Part shown: in pieces, positions 28,801 to 43,800 of the stretch | Layout: each line of letters begins with the position of its first letter | Position numbering within the stretch: the stretch's first letter is position 1 | Assembly (NCBI GenBank): GCA_025267735.1 | Contig: CM046296.1 | Span: 18,564,464 to 18,628,463 of the forward strand | From: Mactra quadrangularis | Lineage: Eukaryota > Mollusca > Bivalvia > Venerida > Mactridae | DNA: 64,000 nucleotides | Direction of reading: 5' to 3' | Program-made: the position numbers and the translations under genes | Notes under the pieces: generated by a model | Told to the model about the DNA's origin: nothing | Seen by the model: the letters and a program-made list of their open reading frames with translations, nothing else | Database searches by the model: none

Positions 28801-31800
28801 TTAGGTTCAGTTGTTTTTTATATAAGTGTCAGAATTCTTTTTTAATTCAAAAGTCTTTGGATTACAGTTACAAGTGTTTTAAAATTTTTGGAAAGTAAGC
28901 ACAAATGCAGATTTTTAAACCCAAAAGTTTGTGGTTGTTAATTGCAGTGTTACAGTCACCTTTTTGTGTACATTTACCTGTAGTTTGTATTGTAAATATT
29001 CATCTATATTACAGAAGCCTATGAGCAGTTATGTGATGGGAGAGGTAAAGGTCCTAGCGGTGACAAAGGTATACTCATAGTATTAACATATCCTACATAA
29101 TATACAGCACCATCCATAATTACCTTTACACTTTTGTAAATGTTTGAATTATTTTTAATTTTTTTACCAATACTTAAGAAATTAAAGCATATCTAAAGAT
29201 TCATGTATTCATATAAAAATTACAATTATATACAGTATCATTACTCCCCTTTCAAATGAAACATTCTATTATAATTATCGTAATGTATAAATGCATCTGA
29301 AATTAAATAGTATTTTTGAAAAACCAGATTTTTCATAAGTGTAACAGTAATTTTGGATGGTACTGTATGTAGTGCTCTCATAAAGTCCTTTGACTTCTGT
29401 ATGATAAAAAGAAACAATGAGACTTCTTAGCAAATTTTAAAATAAGGTAGATTTTATATTAGCCCTAACAATTCTGAACTTATATTTGTTGAAGTCGCAA
29501 TCCTAGATCTGCTTGAAGCAAAACTTTTCTGACATATTGGTATGCTACAAAAAAGCGCTTACAAAAACCACAAAAATCATTACAGTAACTAATAACTGTG
29601 ATATGAAGCTGTGGAACAGTCACCATATTGTTTTTTTCCTGATAATTTAAATAAATGGTATCATGCAATTTGTAGTAAATGTGAATACTTTATATTCTGA
29701 GAGCTTGTTGATAATCAGTCACTTTTACTATGTTTAATTCAATTAAAAAAAGCAAATGTAATACACACAATGTTAAGTTTTAACTATAAAACATTGCATG
29801 TTTTCATAAGTTAAAGTCAGCTATGTCTGCTCTATGAAATAGATTAGGCTAGTTAATTGTTTATCGGAACACATCTCTTGTTTTTGTCCCCAAACTGTAG
29901 TAATGTTGTTGATGTTTTTTCTAGATTTAAATGAATGTATGTTAGAACCATTATTATGTAAGAATGGTAGATGTATAAATACAGATGGATCATTTAGATG
30001 TGAATGTAATCCTGGTTATGTACTGAATTCTTTTGGAGAAGAATGTGTTGGTGAGTATAGTGCACACTAAAGGTTTGAAGATGAAAGAAATTATCTAAAA
30101 TTCTTAAAATTTCAATGATTTTATTTTTGGAAAAACATTATTTCAAATGGAATAAGTTTAGTTAGTGATATAGTGATGTCAAATTTCAAGAATGCATCAC
30201 ATTTACAACAGTCAGCATGTATGACATCCCAAAGTTTCAAAGTCATATGTCTCAACCAAATGAGTATATTCACTAGCATTTCAATCACATGACTTGCCTG
30301 TCAAGTTAATTATAAAAACATAAAAGAATATTCATTTTGTAATATTTTATTTTATTGTTTGTTCTTTTATTATTTAAAAAAGTGCAGGATGAGACATTTA
30401 ATGGGATTTTCAAAATCATAATTTGTTACTTCAGCATTAGATGTAATTTTTTTAATGATACTAAAACTTTTATTTCTAACTTTCTTAGACATTTTAATAT
30501 TTTTAAGTTAAGCTTGTTATAATTTTATAGCTGTGACATTTATTCTGTACACTTTTGTGTCCCCTGAAAAGGCAACATATAGGGGTTACTTTAAGTGGCT
30601 GCAGTGTTTGCTTGTCTGGAACGTAGTTCCAATTCTATTCAAGCTACCGACTTGAAACTAAAAAGTTTGATAGATCTTTTTATATCATACTTGTATTTCT
30701 ATACAGATAATGATGAATGTAGAATTCAAGGTGCTTGCGGTAATGGTACATGTGAGAATACACCTGGTGGTTTTATATGTTCATGTGATGATGGTTTCCT
30801 TCCTGGTCCACATGAAGTATGTGAAGGTAAGTTATCAATCTTGTTTATGTGATAACTAGAATACACCTGGTGGATTTATATGTTCATGTGATGGTGGTTT
30901 CCTTCATGGTCCATGTGAAGTATGTGAAGGTAAGTTATGTTCCTTGTTTATGTGAAAACTACAATACGACTGTTTAACGTAATTTATGAGTCAACTCCTA
31001 TCTAATTTACACATTTTACTGGACTGATGCTTGTTTGATTGTTTGTGGTGTTTAGCAGTTTTTAGAGTTCAATACATAAACTATATAGACAAGTTACATA
31101 AGTAATGAACTAAGTATACATTTTTACACAATTTCTTGAACCTTTGCAAGATGGCAAACAATGAAGCTCATTCTTTCATTCATTGAGTACTGCATGGATG
31201 ACAATTTTTATTTGGAACTGGTGCTGAATTTCAGGATTTTATGGGACCTGAGAAATTGATCTGTTCTTATATTCTGTTATGTAAAAGTTGTTGAAATCAT
31301 GAAATTCAAGATTTTGAAAATTTTGAACATTAACCAATGGAGCTATGTTACAATTAGTAATTGGTCATAATGACATGACAGAATCAATGGTCTTTATAGC
31401 AGCTTTTGCCTTTAAGATAAAGTTTTAGGGGATAGAATATGGTCAAGAAAATACAAAATTATGTAATAACAAAGATGATATTTAAAGCAGATCTTTACTG
31501 TATTAAAGTTATTTAAGGCATATTAATTGATATGTCTTCTATTTCAGATATCAATGAATGTGATGGACCATTAAATCAATGTGCATTTAGATGTACCAAT
31601 CTATTAGGATCATATACATGTGTTTGTCCCATGGGTTATCAGCTAGCTTCTGATGGAATACATTGTGAAGGTTTGAACTTTATCACAAGCTTTTCTTGAG
31701 TTCTTATATATATATCCTGTCACCTTAGTTTTTTAATTAGGATAAATTATCCCAATTGGCTACTGCTGTGTAGGAAGTTATATCTGTCCAAACTGAAGGT

Positions 31801-34800
31801 ACACTACCCTTAATACCACTCAAAATAAACAAACTGATTTGAAAAGTATAATACATACGATTATCATATTTTTCATTCATTATGTTATGTTCATCATTTC
31901 TAGTCTATTAGAATCATAAATGGACGTGTGATTGCAAAAGTATTATATCTGTCTATGAAATTAGGATATGAAAGTGGTTGCCTGAACAGGTCATTTTAGC
32001 AGCTAGCATTATTTCTTGTTAGTAGCCACCCAAAAGAAATTTTTGGTCCCCAAACTAGAAATTGGTTGCCCGAGCAACCAGACACACACTTATTTTGTGG
32101 ACTGTTTTATCCTTCTTAAGAAAGGTTTTCAAACAGTCTAGACTTCCTGAAGTTACATAAATAAAAATATGATAACTTAAATAGGGGTGTGATAACTTAC
32201 AGGCAATTTTTTTTTATGTTTTTGTACTTTCAGTTATATTATTGTATATTTATTAAACTGCTATTGTTACAATATTTCAGATGTTGATGAATGTTCAACA
32301 CAAGTAAATACATGTAGATATGCATGTAAGAATCTTATAGGTACATTTATGTGTGTTTGTCCTGAAGGTTACAGAGAAACAGGCAGAGATCAATGTACAG
32401 GTTAGTATTATACTTATAGTAATGTTTTTATTTTAAGTTACTTTATTTCTGTATCCTGCTCATTAACGAAGATTGCCTTGATAGTGCTTTGAGGTTATTT
32501 TTTCGATTGTGACATGTCCTATCCTCCATGACAAATCGATCGATAATGTTAATTCTCAATACATATACATGTACATCTAAGATGAATTAACTGGCTCTTA
32601 TGAAAGGAATTAAGGAATGCTTATTAAGTATTAAAGTGTAGGTTGTGCACTGGTTCTAATCCAACTAAGAGGCACTGTTAATTTTCTTGAGCAAGAAATC
32701 TACCTGTGATTATTGCATCTTTTCATCCAGAGGTAAAAGCAGAACAGAAGACTCCTTTGGAGATAGATAGATATATACCATTGGCCTGAAGATGGGAGTA
32801 TTTGCTGCAATAAATAAGTGAACATGCATCAGCCTGAAACTTAGACTTTGAAATTCAATTATTGCTGAGTGGAGATTTTCTTAAGCTGACCTATGAACAT
32901 TGTTATAATTTTAGATATAAATGAATGTAGAGAGGACTCTACTATCTGTGGACCAGGACAATGTAGAAATACACAAGGTGGTTATAGATGTATTTGTCCA
33001 TTTGGTTATAGAGCTAGTCAAGATGGTAAACAATGTCTAGGTAAGATTATATTACTATGTAATCTAAATTTATCTTTTCATATGCAACTTGACTGTTTGT
33101 TAGATTATGTGATATTTATCAGCTTGATAAGCTTAGATTGTTGAGTATCTGAGTTGCTAGCTGTGTAGCATTAACATTTGCCATGTGACAGATTTTTCTT
33201 AAAAAAGTTCACATATATACTTTTGACAAATAGTTAATTTGCAAAATAAATGCATGCACAGTACATCCAGAATAGTTATCTTTCAGAAGCTGATTTGTAA
33301 ACATGTAGACGAAAAGAAAATGTTTTAACTTTATAATTATAGATTACCGTGAAGATTACTGTTATACTGAAGTATTAAGTGGTATGTGTATACCTAAACG
33401 TGATACACCATTATCTACACAGACTGAATGTTGTTGTACTGCTGGTGCTGCTTGGGGTAGAAGATGTGAAATGTGTCCTAGAGTAGGAACTAGTAAGTTT
33501 ATTGTGTGATGATGTCACGTTTTCTTGTGTACATTGAAAGTGATGATGTCATCAAATTGTGTTTGTTTTCTATCTTTAGAATTAAAAGGACTGTCAAATA
33601 TTTGTGTACTGATGATTAATTATATACAGGGTAAAGCATTTTATTGGTGCATGATATATGCTTACAGTTTTGCACTTTATCAAGTAAATTCTATATGTGT
33701 TATACATAGTGCCTGCTAAGGAATGAAGGAATAAAAACATTATTACAGTTTTAAACTAGTGTGAGTGTGATTGTTTAATTATAATAATAATAATAATTTA
33801 TTATGATAATAATGACATGACACATGGCATACAAAGAGTAGAAAAAAACAGTACAGTCAAACCTGTCTATAGCAGTCAGCTAAGGGACTGACTGAAAGTG
33901 ACCACTATAGACAGGTGACCACTATATACAGGGTCTCTCGAAACAAACAAATATATTCAGGATATGTTTTTTTATCTATGTAGTTTCATCTCAATATTTT
34001 TACTTTAGTCGTACATAAACAGTATATTTCATTTTAAATATAAAATAATGTAAAGACTTAATATTCTTTGGACAATGAATTGTTTTGGAAACGTAATTAT
34101 AAATCATGCTAGTTTAGTATTTAGCTAAAATATTAAGCTGTAGTATTATATCAAGCCACATATCCACAGATGTACTGTGTAAATGATGTAATGATTGCTA
34201 TGTAAATATTCAATAACTTGTCATTTTCCCTTGAAAATCATACAAATATACAGATATTGCTGGTCATGTCGACGAAAAATCAAAACTTATTGCCCAGCAA
34301 AAAATTTCGAAACGAAAATATTTCCGATGTTGAGATTAATTATTAAAATAAATTGTCCATTAACATTATAATTGTCTTATTAGATACATAACTTTCACTT
34401 AATCTTGTTTGTTAGAACACACAAAACTCTCTTTAACATATTAAATAACAATAATTGTCATAATCTATTGTAATATAATATAATAGTATGTTTTTCACGC
34501 CTTTAGCGGGATTAAATGTTTTCATTCCGTCAATTGTTGACGGTGATCGTTATTTTTACACATCCGTGAAAATTACTTATTCCGGTCAATTGACCGTTAT
34601 ACTGACTGCTATACGACGCATATCAGTCTGAAACTAGTGGCCGCTGACCGCGTTGAAGAGGGTCACGCTATATAAAGGGTCAAAATAGAACAAAACTGTT
34701 CGGGAGGACCCTGAACTGACCGTTATGGACAGGGTCACGCAATATAAAGGTGACCGTTAATACAGGTTCCACTGTATATAAGATGTCATATGTCATGTAC

Positions 34801-37800
34801 TTCAATACTGGGTATGACACAAAAAAATATTTTATTTCCATTGTGGTCCCCAATCATCTAGTTACTTGTATTTTGAAATTTGTGATGATCCATGTAATCA
34901 TATTTGTATTATATGAATGTTGTATATTGTAAATATTTTACAGGTGCCTACAGACAAATGTGTCCATTAGGTCCAGGTTATGATCCAGATGGCAATGGTA
35001 GGTTCAATGTACAATGGTTTAATTTTTACATTGTTAAATGAGAAGGGTTATGGTTAGATGAGATATAATGCTTGATGCTACATGATATTTTATTTAAATT
35101 TCTCTCACTTCAATGTACGTCTTGAAAAAAAGTGTTAAAATGTCCTAATTTCAGGGTACTGTAGAGCCATTGAAATTTCCGTCTTACATGTAACACCATT
35201 TTTACAGACCTCAACTGAAGTCAAATGTTAAAAAGCAAGAAATTTATGGCAATGTAAGATAATGATCTAACCTTCATTTAAAAATATTCAGAATTGTCAG
35301 TTTTACATAAACACAATGAAATATATTCTATTTGGAGTCCCTAATCAGTTATTGTCAGGATTAACTGCCAATTTATTGCCTACTGACTGTAAAGATTTAC
35401 ATGGTCTTTCTTCAGATATCAATGAATGTGAGAAATATTCTAATCTATGTGTAAATGGACAATGTTTAAATACAATGGGCTCATATAGATGTGTATGTGA
35501 TAGAGGATACAAGGCTGATCTTACTGGAAGATGTACAGGTGAGTATTTTTATATGTTTGTTGGTCTCATTAAAAAGAGCAAACCCTTAGCTTCAGGTTCA
35601 TAAATATAACTTTGAATATAAATGTGTTATAGCCAAAATACCGACATATAAATGAATTTAAGTAAAACAGGGTAAACAGTCATGTGATCTTTAGAATGTA
35701 AAAATGTGTAACTATTTTAGCGGTTACACTTATTTGTCTGAAATGGCCTACATCATCTTGTGATTGTTTATTTTGAATCTTCATCACAAAATATATATGC
35801 AAATGTCCTTGTTTACAGATTAACTCAATTTTAGTGCAGAAAATTTAAAGTGAATGATCAAACCTCACAGAAATTGGTGAAAAAACAAATTTTTAGCTCG
35901 ACTTTACGAAGTAAATGAAGAGCTCTCCTACTTGCCCTAGCGTCAGCATTGGCGTCCATATTTCTGATTAAGTTTTTGTGCTACAAAATAATTTTTACTA
36001 TAACTTTTTATATTTCTTATGGTATCAACTTCAAATTTTAAATATATGTTCTTTTTTATCAACCACATCTCATGTGACAAGGTTCATAACTCCAAATACA
36101 TTTTTTACCAGAATTATCCCCCTTGAACTAGTTTCCTTCAAAAAATATTTGTTTTTACTGCAACTGTTTTATTTCTTAAGGTATTGACTTCAACTTTATA
36201 TATATGTTCCTTATTATCAACCACATCTCATGTGACAAAGTTCATAACTCCAAATACAATTTTTTTTTCAAAATTGTCTCCCAAGAAATTAAAATTTTCT
36301 TTAATTTTTTTATATTTATTTAAGGTTATATTTTCAAATTTTAAAATATGTATGTTCCTTATCATCAACCACATCTCAAATACTTACTTAGTTGAGCATG
36401 CTGTCTCCTCTGACAGCTCTTGTTGTTCACCTTGATCTTGGTGTAGATCAAATGACTATAGACTTTGAAATTTTACCATTATGGGTGTATCGTTCCTTAC
36501 ATGTATATAGTGTCTTTGTTGGATCAGGTCTGTGGTCACTTGTGGTATTTCCTATTCTATTTTGATCAACCTATCCATTTATACATGTAATGACCCCAGT
36601 AAGTGCATAATCTAATTTGAGTCAGACAATGTGAAAGTGATATCAATTAAGACAATAATATTAGACTACTCTGACAGGGTTGAACTTGTAGAGATGAGAA
36701 ATAACTCAAAACACAGTTTTTAGCTGGATTTTTGCAACGAAAAAATTGGGCTTATAGTTTGGCGAAACACGGGCGGGTGGTTGGGAGGACAGTCAGGCGG
36801 GTGTCTGGTGTTGTTAACAATTGTGTTAAAGTTTTGAATTTAGCTTATATCTCTGCCATTTATTGTCAGATCTTTTTGAAACTTCATACAATGATAACAT
36901 ACTATGTGATGAACAGAATTAGAAAGTAACCACAACTCTACCTGGTTTTATTATGGATTATTTCCATTTGTAATTTTTGCATTAAAGTTTTTAAATCCGG
37001 CTTTAATGTGGTTTCCACATTACATTTCTTGTTAATTGATTGTTACAGCATTTACTTTAAAATACCATATAACTACAAAAACCAAAATTTACTAAAATAG
37101 TAAAATTGTAAATATAACATTATACATAAATATATATATATTGATATAGATATTAATGAATGTGAAGATGGTACAGCTTCCTGTGATGGTACATGTCAGA
37201 ATACAGTAGGTTCATATAAATGTACATGTGGACAAGGTTATATATTAAATATGGATGGTAAAACATGTTCAGGTAAGTTCTGAATAGTTGCCATTGTTTT
37301 ATAGAAAATTATAAAGTTTGGAATTTTATTGTATAGTATGTATACTTATGTTCATTGTTGTTTTAGTAATATGGTGACTTTATAAGAGCATGTCATGTAC
37401 AATTCACTCTAAAAGTTTTGGGTCAAAGAAAATTTGCTTAAATTCCAAAATTTCTATGATTGTTATTGTAGATATTTGAAAGAGTATACTTACATTTTGG
37501 TAAAAGAAGAAAGCATACAAAGTGAAAACCTGTCTAAACTTTAAGTGACACTGTTCATGTATATGCAGTACCCACCAAAAGTCAATCTTTTTTTTTAATT
37601 TCATTGATTATTTTTGATTGAACAATTATTTTTAATACATATTTAATTTGGTTGATAATTAAATAAAAACAAATGATTTGATTGCATCACATCTGATATC
37701 CCGAAGCCTCCAAACCCAGTTTAATTTTATACTTTTGTAGTACATAGATTTTAAGCTACTTTGGCAGTCTCAACTACAAATAGTACCATAACAATAAATG

Positions 37801-40800
37801 GGCAAAACTAAAAGACATTTCAAAATATATTCAAATAATTGATATAACCTTTGTAGTAGGCTTACAAAGTGAATATGTCTCCTAACTTTTGACGGGTACC
37901 GTATGATAATAATAGGTTATTATACATTTTACTGTACAATACGAAAATATATTTGGACTCGTACACAGCTTGAAAAGTCATATTGGACGAGCCGATAGGC
38001 AAATCCTATATGACTTTTCAAGCTGTGTACGAGTTCAAATATATTCCGTATTGTACAATAAAATGTAAAATAACCTTTTTATTATATATCAATCGTTTAC
38101 TTTCGTCTTCAATTCGTTTATTAAAATCGTGAACCAGACTAGCATTGTTTAGTGCACATGTACCCAACCGTCCAATACGAAAATAATATATATTTTTTGG
38201 ATCCAATATGGGAATATACTGGACGGTCATGTGGTACAAATGCAGATTGTCAATTGGTTAGATTTATTAGATATATAATAAATATGGTATATTTGTTTTA
38301 GATATCAATGAATGTGCTACAAGACAACATAATTGTGAGCATGATTGTATAAATACTGATGGTGGATTTGAATGTGGGTGTCCCCCAGGTTACAGTCAGG
38401 GTAGAAATGGAGCTTGTATAGGTAATCATTTGCTTATGTCTTCATATAGCTATTTTATTCTGTGTCACTGGTTTATATGGTATATGTATATAGGCATTGC
38501 ATACAAGTGTGTTAATTCCTTTACTTGCATGGGTGTAACCTTTGCCCATTTTACTTCAATTGACTCAAAAAGTTTGGTGAATAGAGCCGAAAATTAAAAC
38601 TTTATTTCCATTTCGTGCACATTAGAATCTCTCATCATTGAGATTATCTGGCAACTGATCTAACACTTGGAGTTATTTTGTATTGTAAATTTTCTTTCAT
38701 GCTTAACAGTGAAAAAGCATGTGTTATTGAATAAAGATATACAATGAAAATATAGAATCTGATATTTTTATTGTAGTGAAATGGAATTATGGAATAAGAT
38801 TATTTTCAACTTGAGTTCAGAAAAATGAAAATTTTCACACATGGCTATGCCACTCTTGAAAATATGTTATCTGAGCTCAGTTGGGGAAATATCATTTTTG
38901 CTTTTACACCAAAGTATACGAATGTCCTCTATATCAATATAATATGAAATTATGTTTCCTATCAGCACTCTTCTTGCAAATTTCTTGCCCGAAAAAATTA
39001 GCAGAGCCACTTGTGAGCTTTAAACCCTGGACTTTTTTATACCTAAGCACGGGTTTCACCCCTGAACCATTGCTCCTACATAAAAACAGGTTTTTTTTTT
39101 CTCAACTGTCAAAACAGGAGAAATTTTACAGTGACTTTGTGTGTTAAAATGTTCACTTTATATCAGCAGTGATATTGCGATATATTGTGATATAGCTTGT
39201 ATTCAGTCACCGTGAAATTATTCAAACTTTGGCAGTGAAGTAAAAACGGACTATGATATATTGGTATATGTTATTACTTACAGATATTGATGAATGTCGT
39301 AATGATGACAGTTTATGTTTACCTGGTGGTAGATGTAATAATATACCTGGTGGCTTTAATTGTATATGTAACCGTGGTTACAAGCTTGATGATACTGGAA
39401 AAAGATGTATTGGTTTGTATCATTTATAGTTAATACTCTTGTACAACTATTGGGGGGGGGTCATAGGTTACATTATTGGGCAGAGCATACTTTTTGTGAA
39501 GCTTGGTCATGAAATCATTTCTATGACCATTCTCCCTCATACCATTGATTCTAAATCATGTTTGAGATGTGTTAGTCACTGATGGAAGTATGTAACAAGT
39601 TTATAACTAAATTTTTGAAGGACAGCTAGTTATGTCTAGCAAATTAAATAAAAGGAAATATTGGACAGAGGAAATTTGAGTGCTGGTAATAAATTCCATT
39701 GGCCTTCATTCCATTGGAATAGTGAAACAGACACCAAGACAATTTTTTTTGTCTTCAAGATTGTAGTTTTGATAACTCGTAAAAAGTTACATGGTTCATT
39801 CCAGCAAGGGCCAATATAAGTACCAGCTTTCAAATTTATCAATGTTGGGGAAAAATGTTAAATAATTTATAGTAGTTTGGCTATTCCAAAGACAGTTTAT
39901 CTAAAAAAACAAGATATTTACATCAAGTGAATATGATGCAGCACTTAGTTTTCAATAGTTGTCAAGTTAGCTTTATATAATGAAGTTGTGTGATATAAAT
40001 GAACTATAGATCCTTAGTTTGATTCATACTCAGGAGGCATTATAAACAGTCTTGTGGCCTATTTTAGTTTTAAATTCTTCTATCTTGTATTGTAATATTA
40101 TACTAAAATATATGATAACATGCTGCCTAAATGAATACTTTTTATGTTAAAATTGTTTCTAATCATGTTAACTGTTTATATTTCAACCTTATATTATCAG
40201 ATATCAATGAATGTGAAGATGGTATGTGTGATACAATGTGTGAAAATAGTCAAGGTGGATTCTATTGTGGATGTCCTGAAGGATTTGAAGAATATCGGGG
40301 AGAATGTTATGGTTTGTTACATATTTACTTTCATGTACATGTCTGTTAAAGTTTAATGAGCCCAAAAAACCAGGCCTGGTCAAGCAGTTACAACGTTGGG
40401 CTGGTAATCATTGTATAGCCAGCCCCGTGTTGGTTCGAATCCCATCCAAAACCTACCTTGTTGTTTCCTTTTGCAAGAAACATTATCCTACTAGCTCAGA
40501 TCTGGGGGACCAGGAAGTGGACTTGAGAGTGTTTAATATAAGTTGTTAGAACTTGTTTCACAATTGAGCTAAAATAATTAAGTTGTCTACATATACGAGT
40601 CAAATGTTACCTTATTCTACTTGATTAATTTTATTAAGTCATCAGTCAACACTTTATATCACAATATCATGTTTATGGTCATAATGTTAACATATAGATT
40701 GTATATTTCTATTATAATGATGAATTTAAACTGGTGTGTGAACTATATTTGTGCTGCCCTGGTCATGTGCTGACTCAGGTTGCAACAATTCTCAATCCGG

Positions 40801-43800
40801 TTTGTTAATATCAAACACATGAATAATTTGTATACATGTTTTCTTATTTTTTTCTTATTAAATGTATAAACATTGTTAACTTACTTACAGAGGTTGATGT
40901 ATGTACAAGTTTACCATGTGTATTTGAATGTTTACCTGTTGGTCATGAATATAGTTGTGGATGTCCACCTGGTTATCAAAGTATTGGAGAAGGGTACAAA
41001 ACTAAATTTTGACTTCTTTATCATAACCCATCATGTTTAGTGGTTTAAAAAGATTAACAAGTTTGCTTCCATATAATTTGTTTAGCCTAGTTTAAAATAG
41101 TGTTTGAAAATCTCTAATCATTGAAATAATCTAAAGGCATTTGACCCTCACACAATCTGAATGAAACCTGATCTAAAATTTTCTGCTGGCCTACTCGCTA
41201 ATTTAGATCTGGCCATTTTTTACGAGGGTCACATTCAGGTGACCTTTTCTCATTATAAAATTCATGCAAAATCAATATGTTTAGTATCGTGTTTATATCA
41301 TCTACATCATGAGCCATCCAATCGCAGCTGTGAATAATACCGCTGTTAAATCAGCTAGCAAACCTTGGTCTAAAAATAGAAATATCAAAATGCTATTAAT
41401 AGTGATTCGTCTAGATGAAAGCTGAGCATTGATTGGTCAACATAAAGGTCATCTCAACGTGACCCTCAATGAGAACCTTAGAGATTCTGTACGATGATGC
41501 TCTACAGGAAATCTGTTTACGGAGATTTACCCTCACAGCACCCAATTACATTTGAGCAAAGTGAAGCAAGTGTATGTAAATTTCTTGTTGAAGGATATCA
41601 ATTGGGCGGTGTCTCTGATAGGATTTGAACTGAAGACATATCTATCCTTCAAGGTACATGTCACTCCTAGACTACTGGCCCTAAAAGATAATGATAGGGT
41701 TTTTTTCTTATGCTTGTCTCATTAGGTCAACATTATTAAGGTTATTGGACTGGCGGTGACTGTTTGCAAGGCCTAAACTGTAGTAAGCCAAACAAATTAC
41801 ATGTACATTTTCACATTCTTCCCGTAAATGTACTTTTAATGAGCCTATTGAAGACTGGTTGAAAGTTTAATTCAAGTTTTTGGCACTTACTTTGACTTTT
41901 TAGTAACTCCTTAGACCAAGTGACAAATACACCACTCTGTATAGTGCAATTATTATGTCATGATATCATTTTTTTGTCATGTTAGTTTAAAAATTGTTTT
42001 ATATACTTGTAGACATTGTATACAGACTATATCACCATCAGATTATAGTTCAATGTTTCCACCTGGTGTAGAACTACCACATGAACAAGCTCCTGGTATA
42101 GGAGAGTTACCACCTGGTGAAGGATGTTACTCATGTAATATTGGTGATGCTCCACTAGAAGTACCGCTATCTTCACGTAAAAAGAGAAGTCTCACATCTA
42201 ATGGTAAGTTTATTCTCAAGGCTTGACATTTAAGGTTGTCTGATTGCCCCTGACAACCTAAAATTGGGTTCATGCAACTTGTTACTGCTACTGAACAATT
42301 GGTTCAGGCTAGTTGATATATAACTTGTTGTCCAACCAGGTAACCTTTGAATAATAATGTTGAGCCCTGATATTTTACATTATCTTAAGAGTCGAGGATT
42401 AAAAGTAAAGACTTGAGAAATATTTAAGGGTTATGTAATGGATAATTATATTATATTGGGGTGGAAGAACTATTCTGTTCACTGAAACAACTAATGAATA
42501 CTAAAAATGTTAACTGAATGCAGTGTTGATCCAGGGGTGGTGGAATCAATTCCCAGGCAGGACATTATTTTGTTGAGTTTTGTCCTGGAATTATTTCTAA
42601 GGTTATTCTCCCTCTTACCACTGATTCTAAATCATGTTGTGCAGTCGTCAGCCACTGAGAGAAGTATGCACCTAGTAACTTGTAAACAGCTAAGTTCAAA
42701 GATTTAACCATTCCAGGAATGGTTGACTGACCACTGCACCATGATTAGACCTATACAATTTTGCTAAATGTATTGCATTAAATTTGACAATATAATATTA
42801 CTTTGCTAAATCTTTTTTAGGCGTCAGTGGTGTAGTGACATCCGAAGACTTTGTTGAGTGGCTTAGACCTAAAGATAATAATGTTGATGATGATGATGAT
42901 GATGACAATGATGATGAAGAGACTGGTGATTATGAAGAATATATGAGAATATTAAAGGCTTCTGGTGATATAGTCTTGGAGGACATTCATTCTAGACCAC
43001 ACAGATTTAGACCTAAGATTACTAAGATTGTTAAACGTGACACCAGGCCTAGAAGGGTAAGTAGAGAAGTCTTTAAAAAGTGCACATTGTCCAGTGGTTA
43101 AAAAGTTGGATTGGTGATCTCTAGATGGCCAGTTTTGTTTTGGTCAGAATCTCATCCAAACCTACTCTTTTGTTTCCTTGAACAAGAAACTTTATCTTAC
43201 CTGTACAGTGCTGGAGGACAAGGAAGTAGACTCAAGAGTGGTTAATCTAGGTTGAAAGAACTTGTTTCACAATCCATCTAAAATAAATTAGTATAAACTG
43301 TCTACCATCAGTGACAGATTACTAGTTTACTTAAATTTTAAACAGATGTTTGTTATATTGTTATAAATCTTTACTTATTAGAACTTTTTGCACAACTTTT
43401 CAAAAGAGTTGTATTGATACATTGTGCTATTTGTTCATGCAGAAACAAAATGGAGTATGTGAACCAAACAAGTGCACTAAATGGCTCATCTGGGTCTAGT
43501 AGCTACACAGCAATACTAATGGTATAGGCCTAAATTTTTGTCGTGATTTTGAATTGTGTAATAGTAATTTTGAATTTTGAAATCATCCATGACCTCTGGG
43601 CCTCGATAAGATTTAAATGTTTTCTCATCTATTTTCACCTATAGGGTCATATGGCATGTCATTTTTAAACAATCATGAAAATACAGTTACTCAAAGCAGA
43701 TTATTTAGCTTTTATATAGAACTTAGGATTTCTTTATCAAATTTTGTTGTTTTTACAGAGTAATCAACTAAGAAGACATCCATCCAAATCAAAGAAATCC

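Noticed and set aside
42835..43101. Reading through the donor at 43056 to a longer exon
   Set aside because: It would stop at 43099-43101 and lose the asprosin-like domain; AGG|GTAAGT is a strong donor and joins in frame to 43759.
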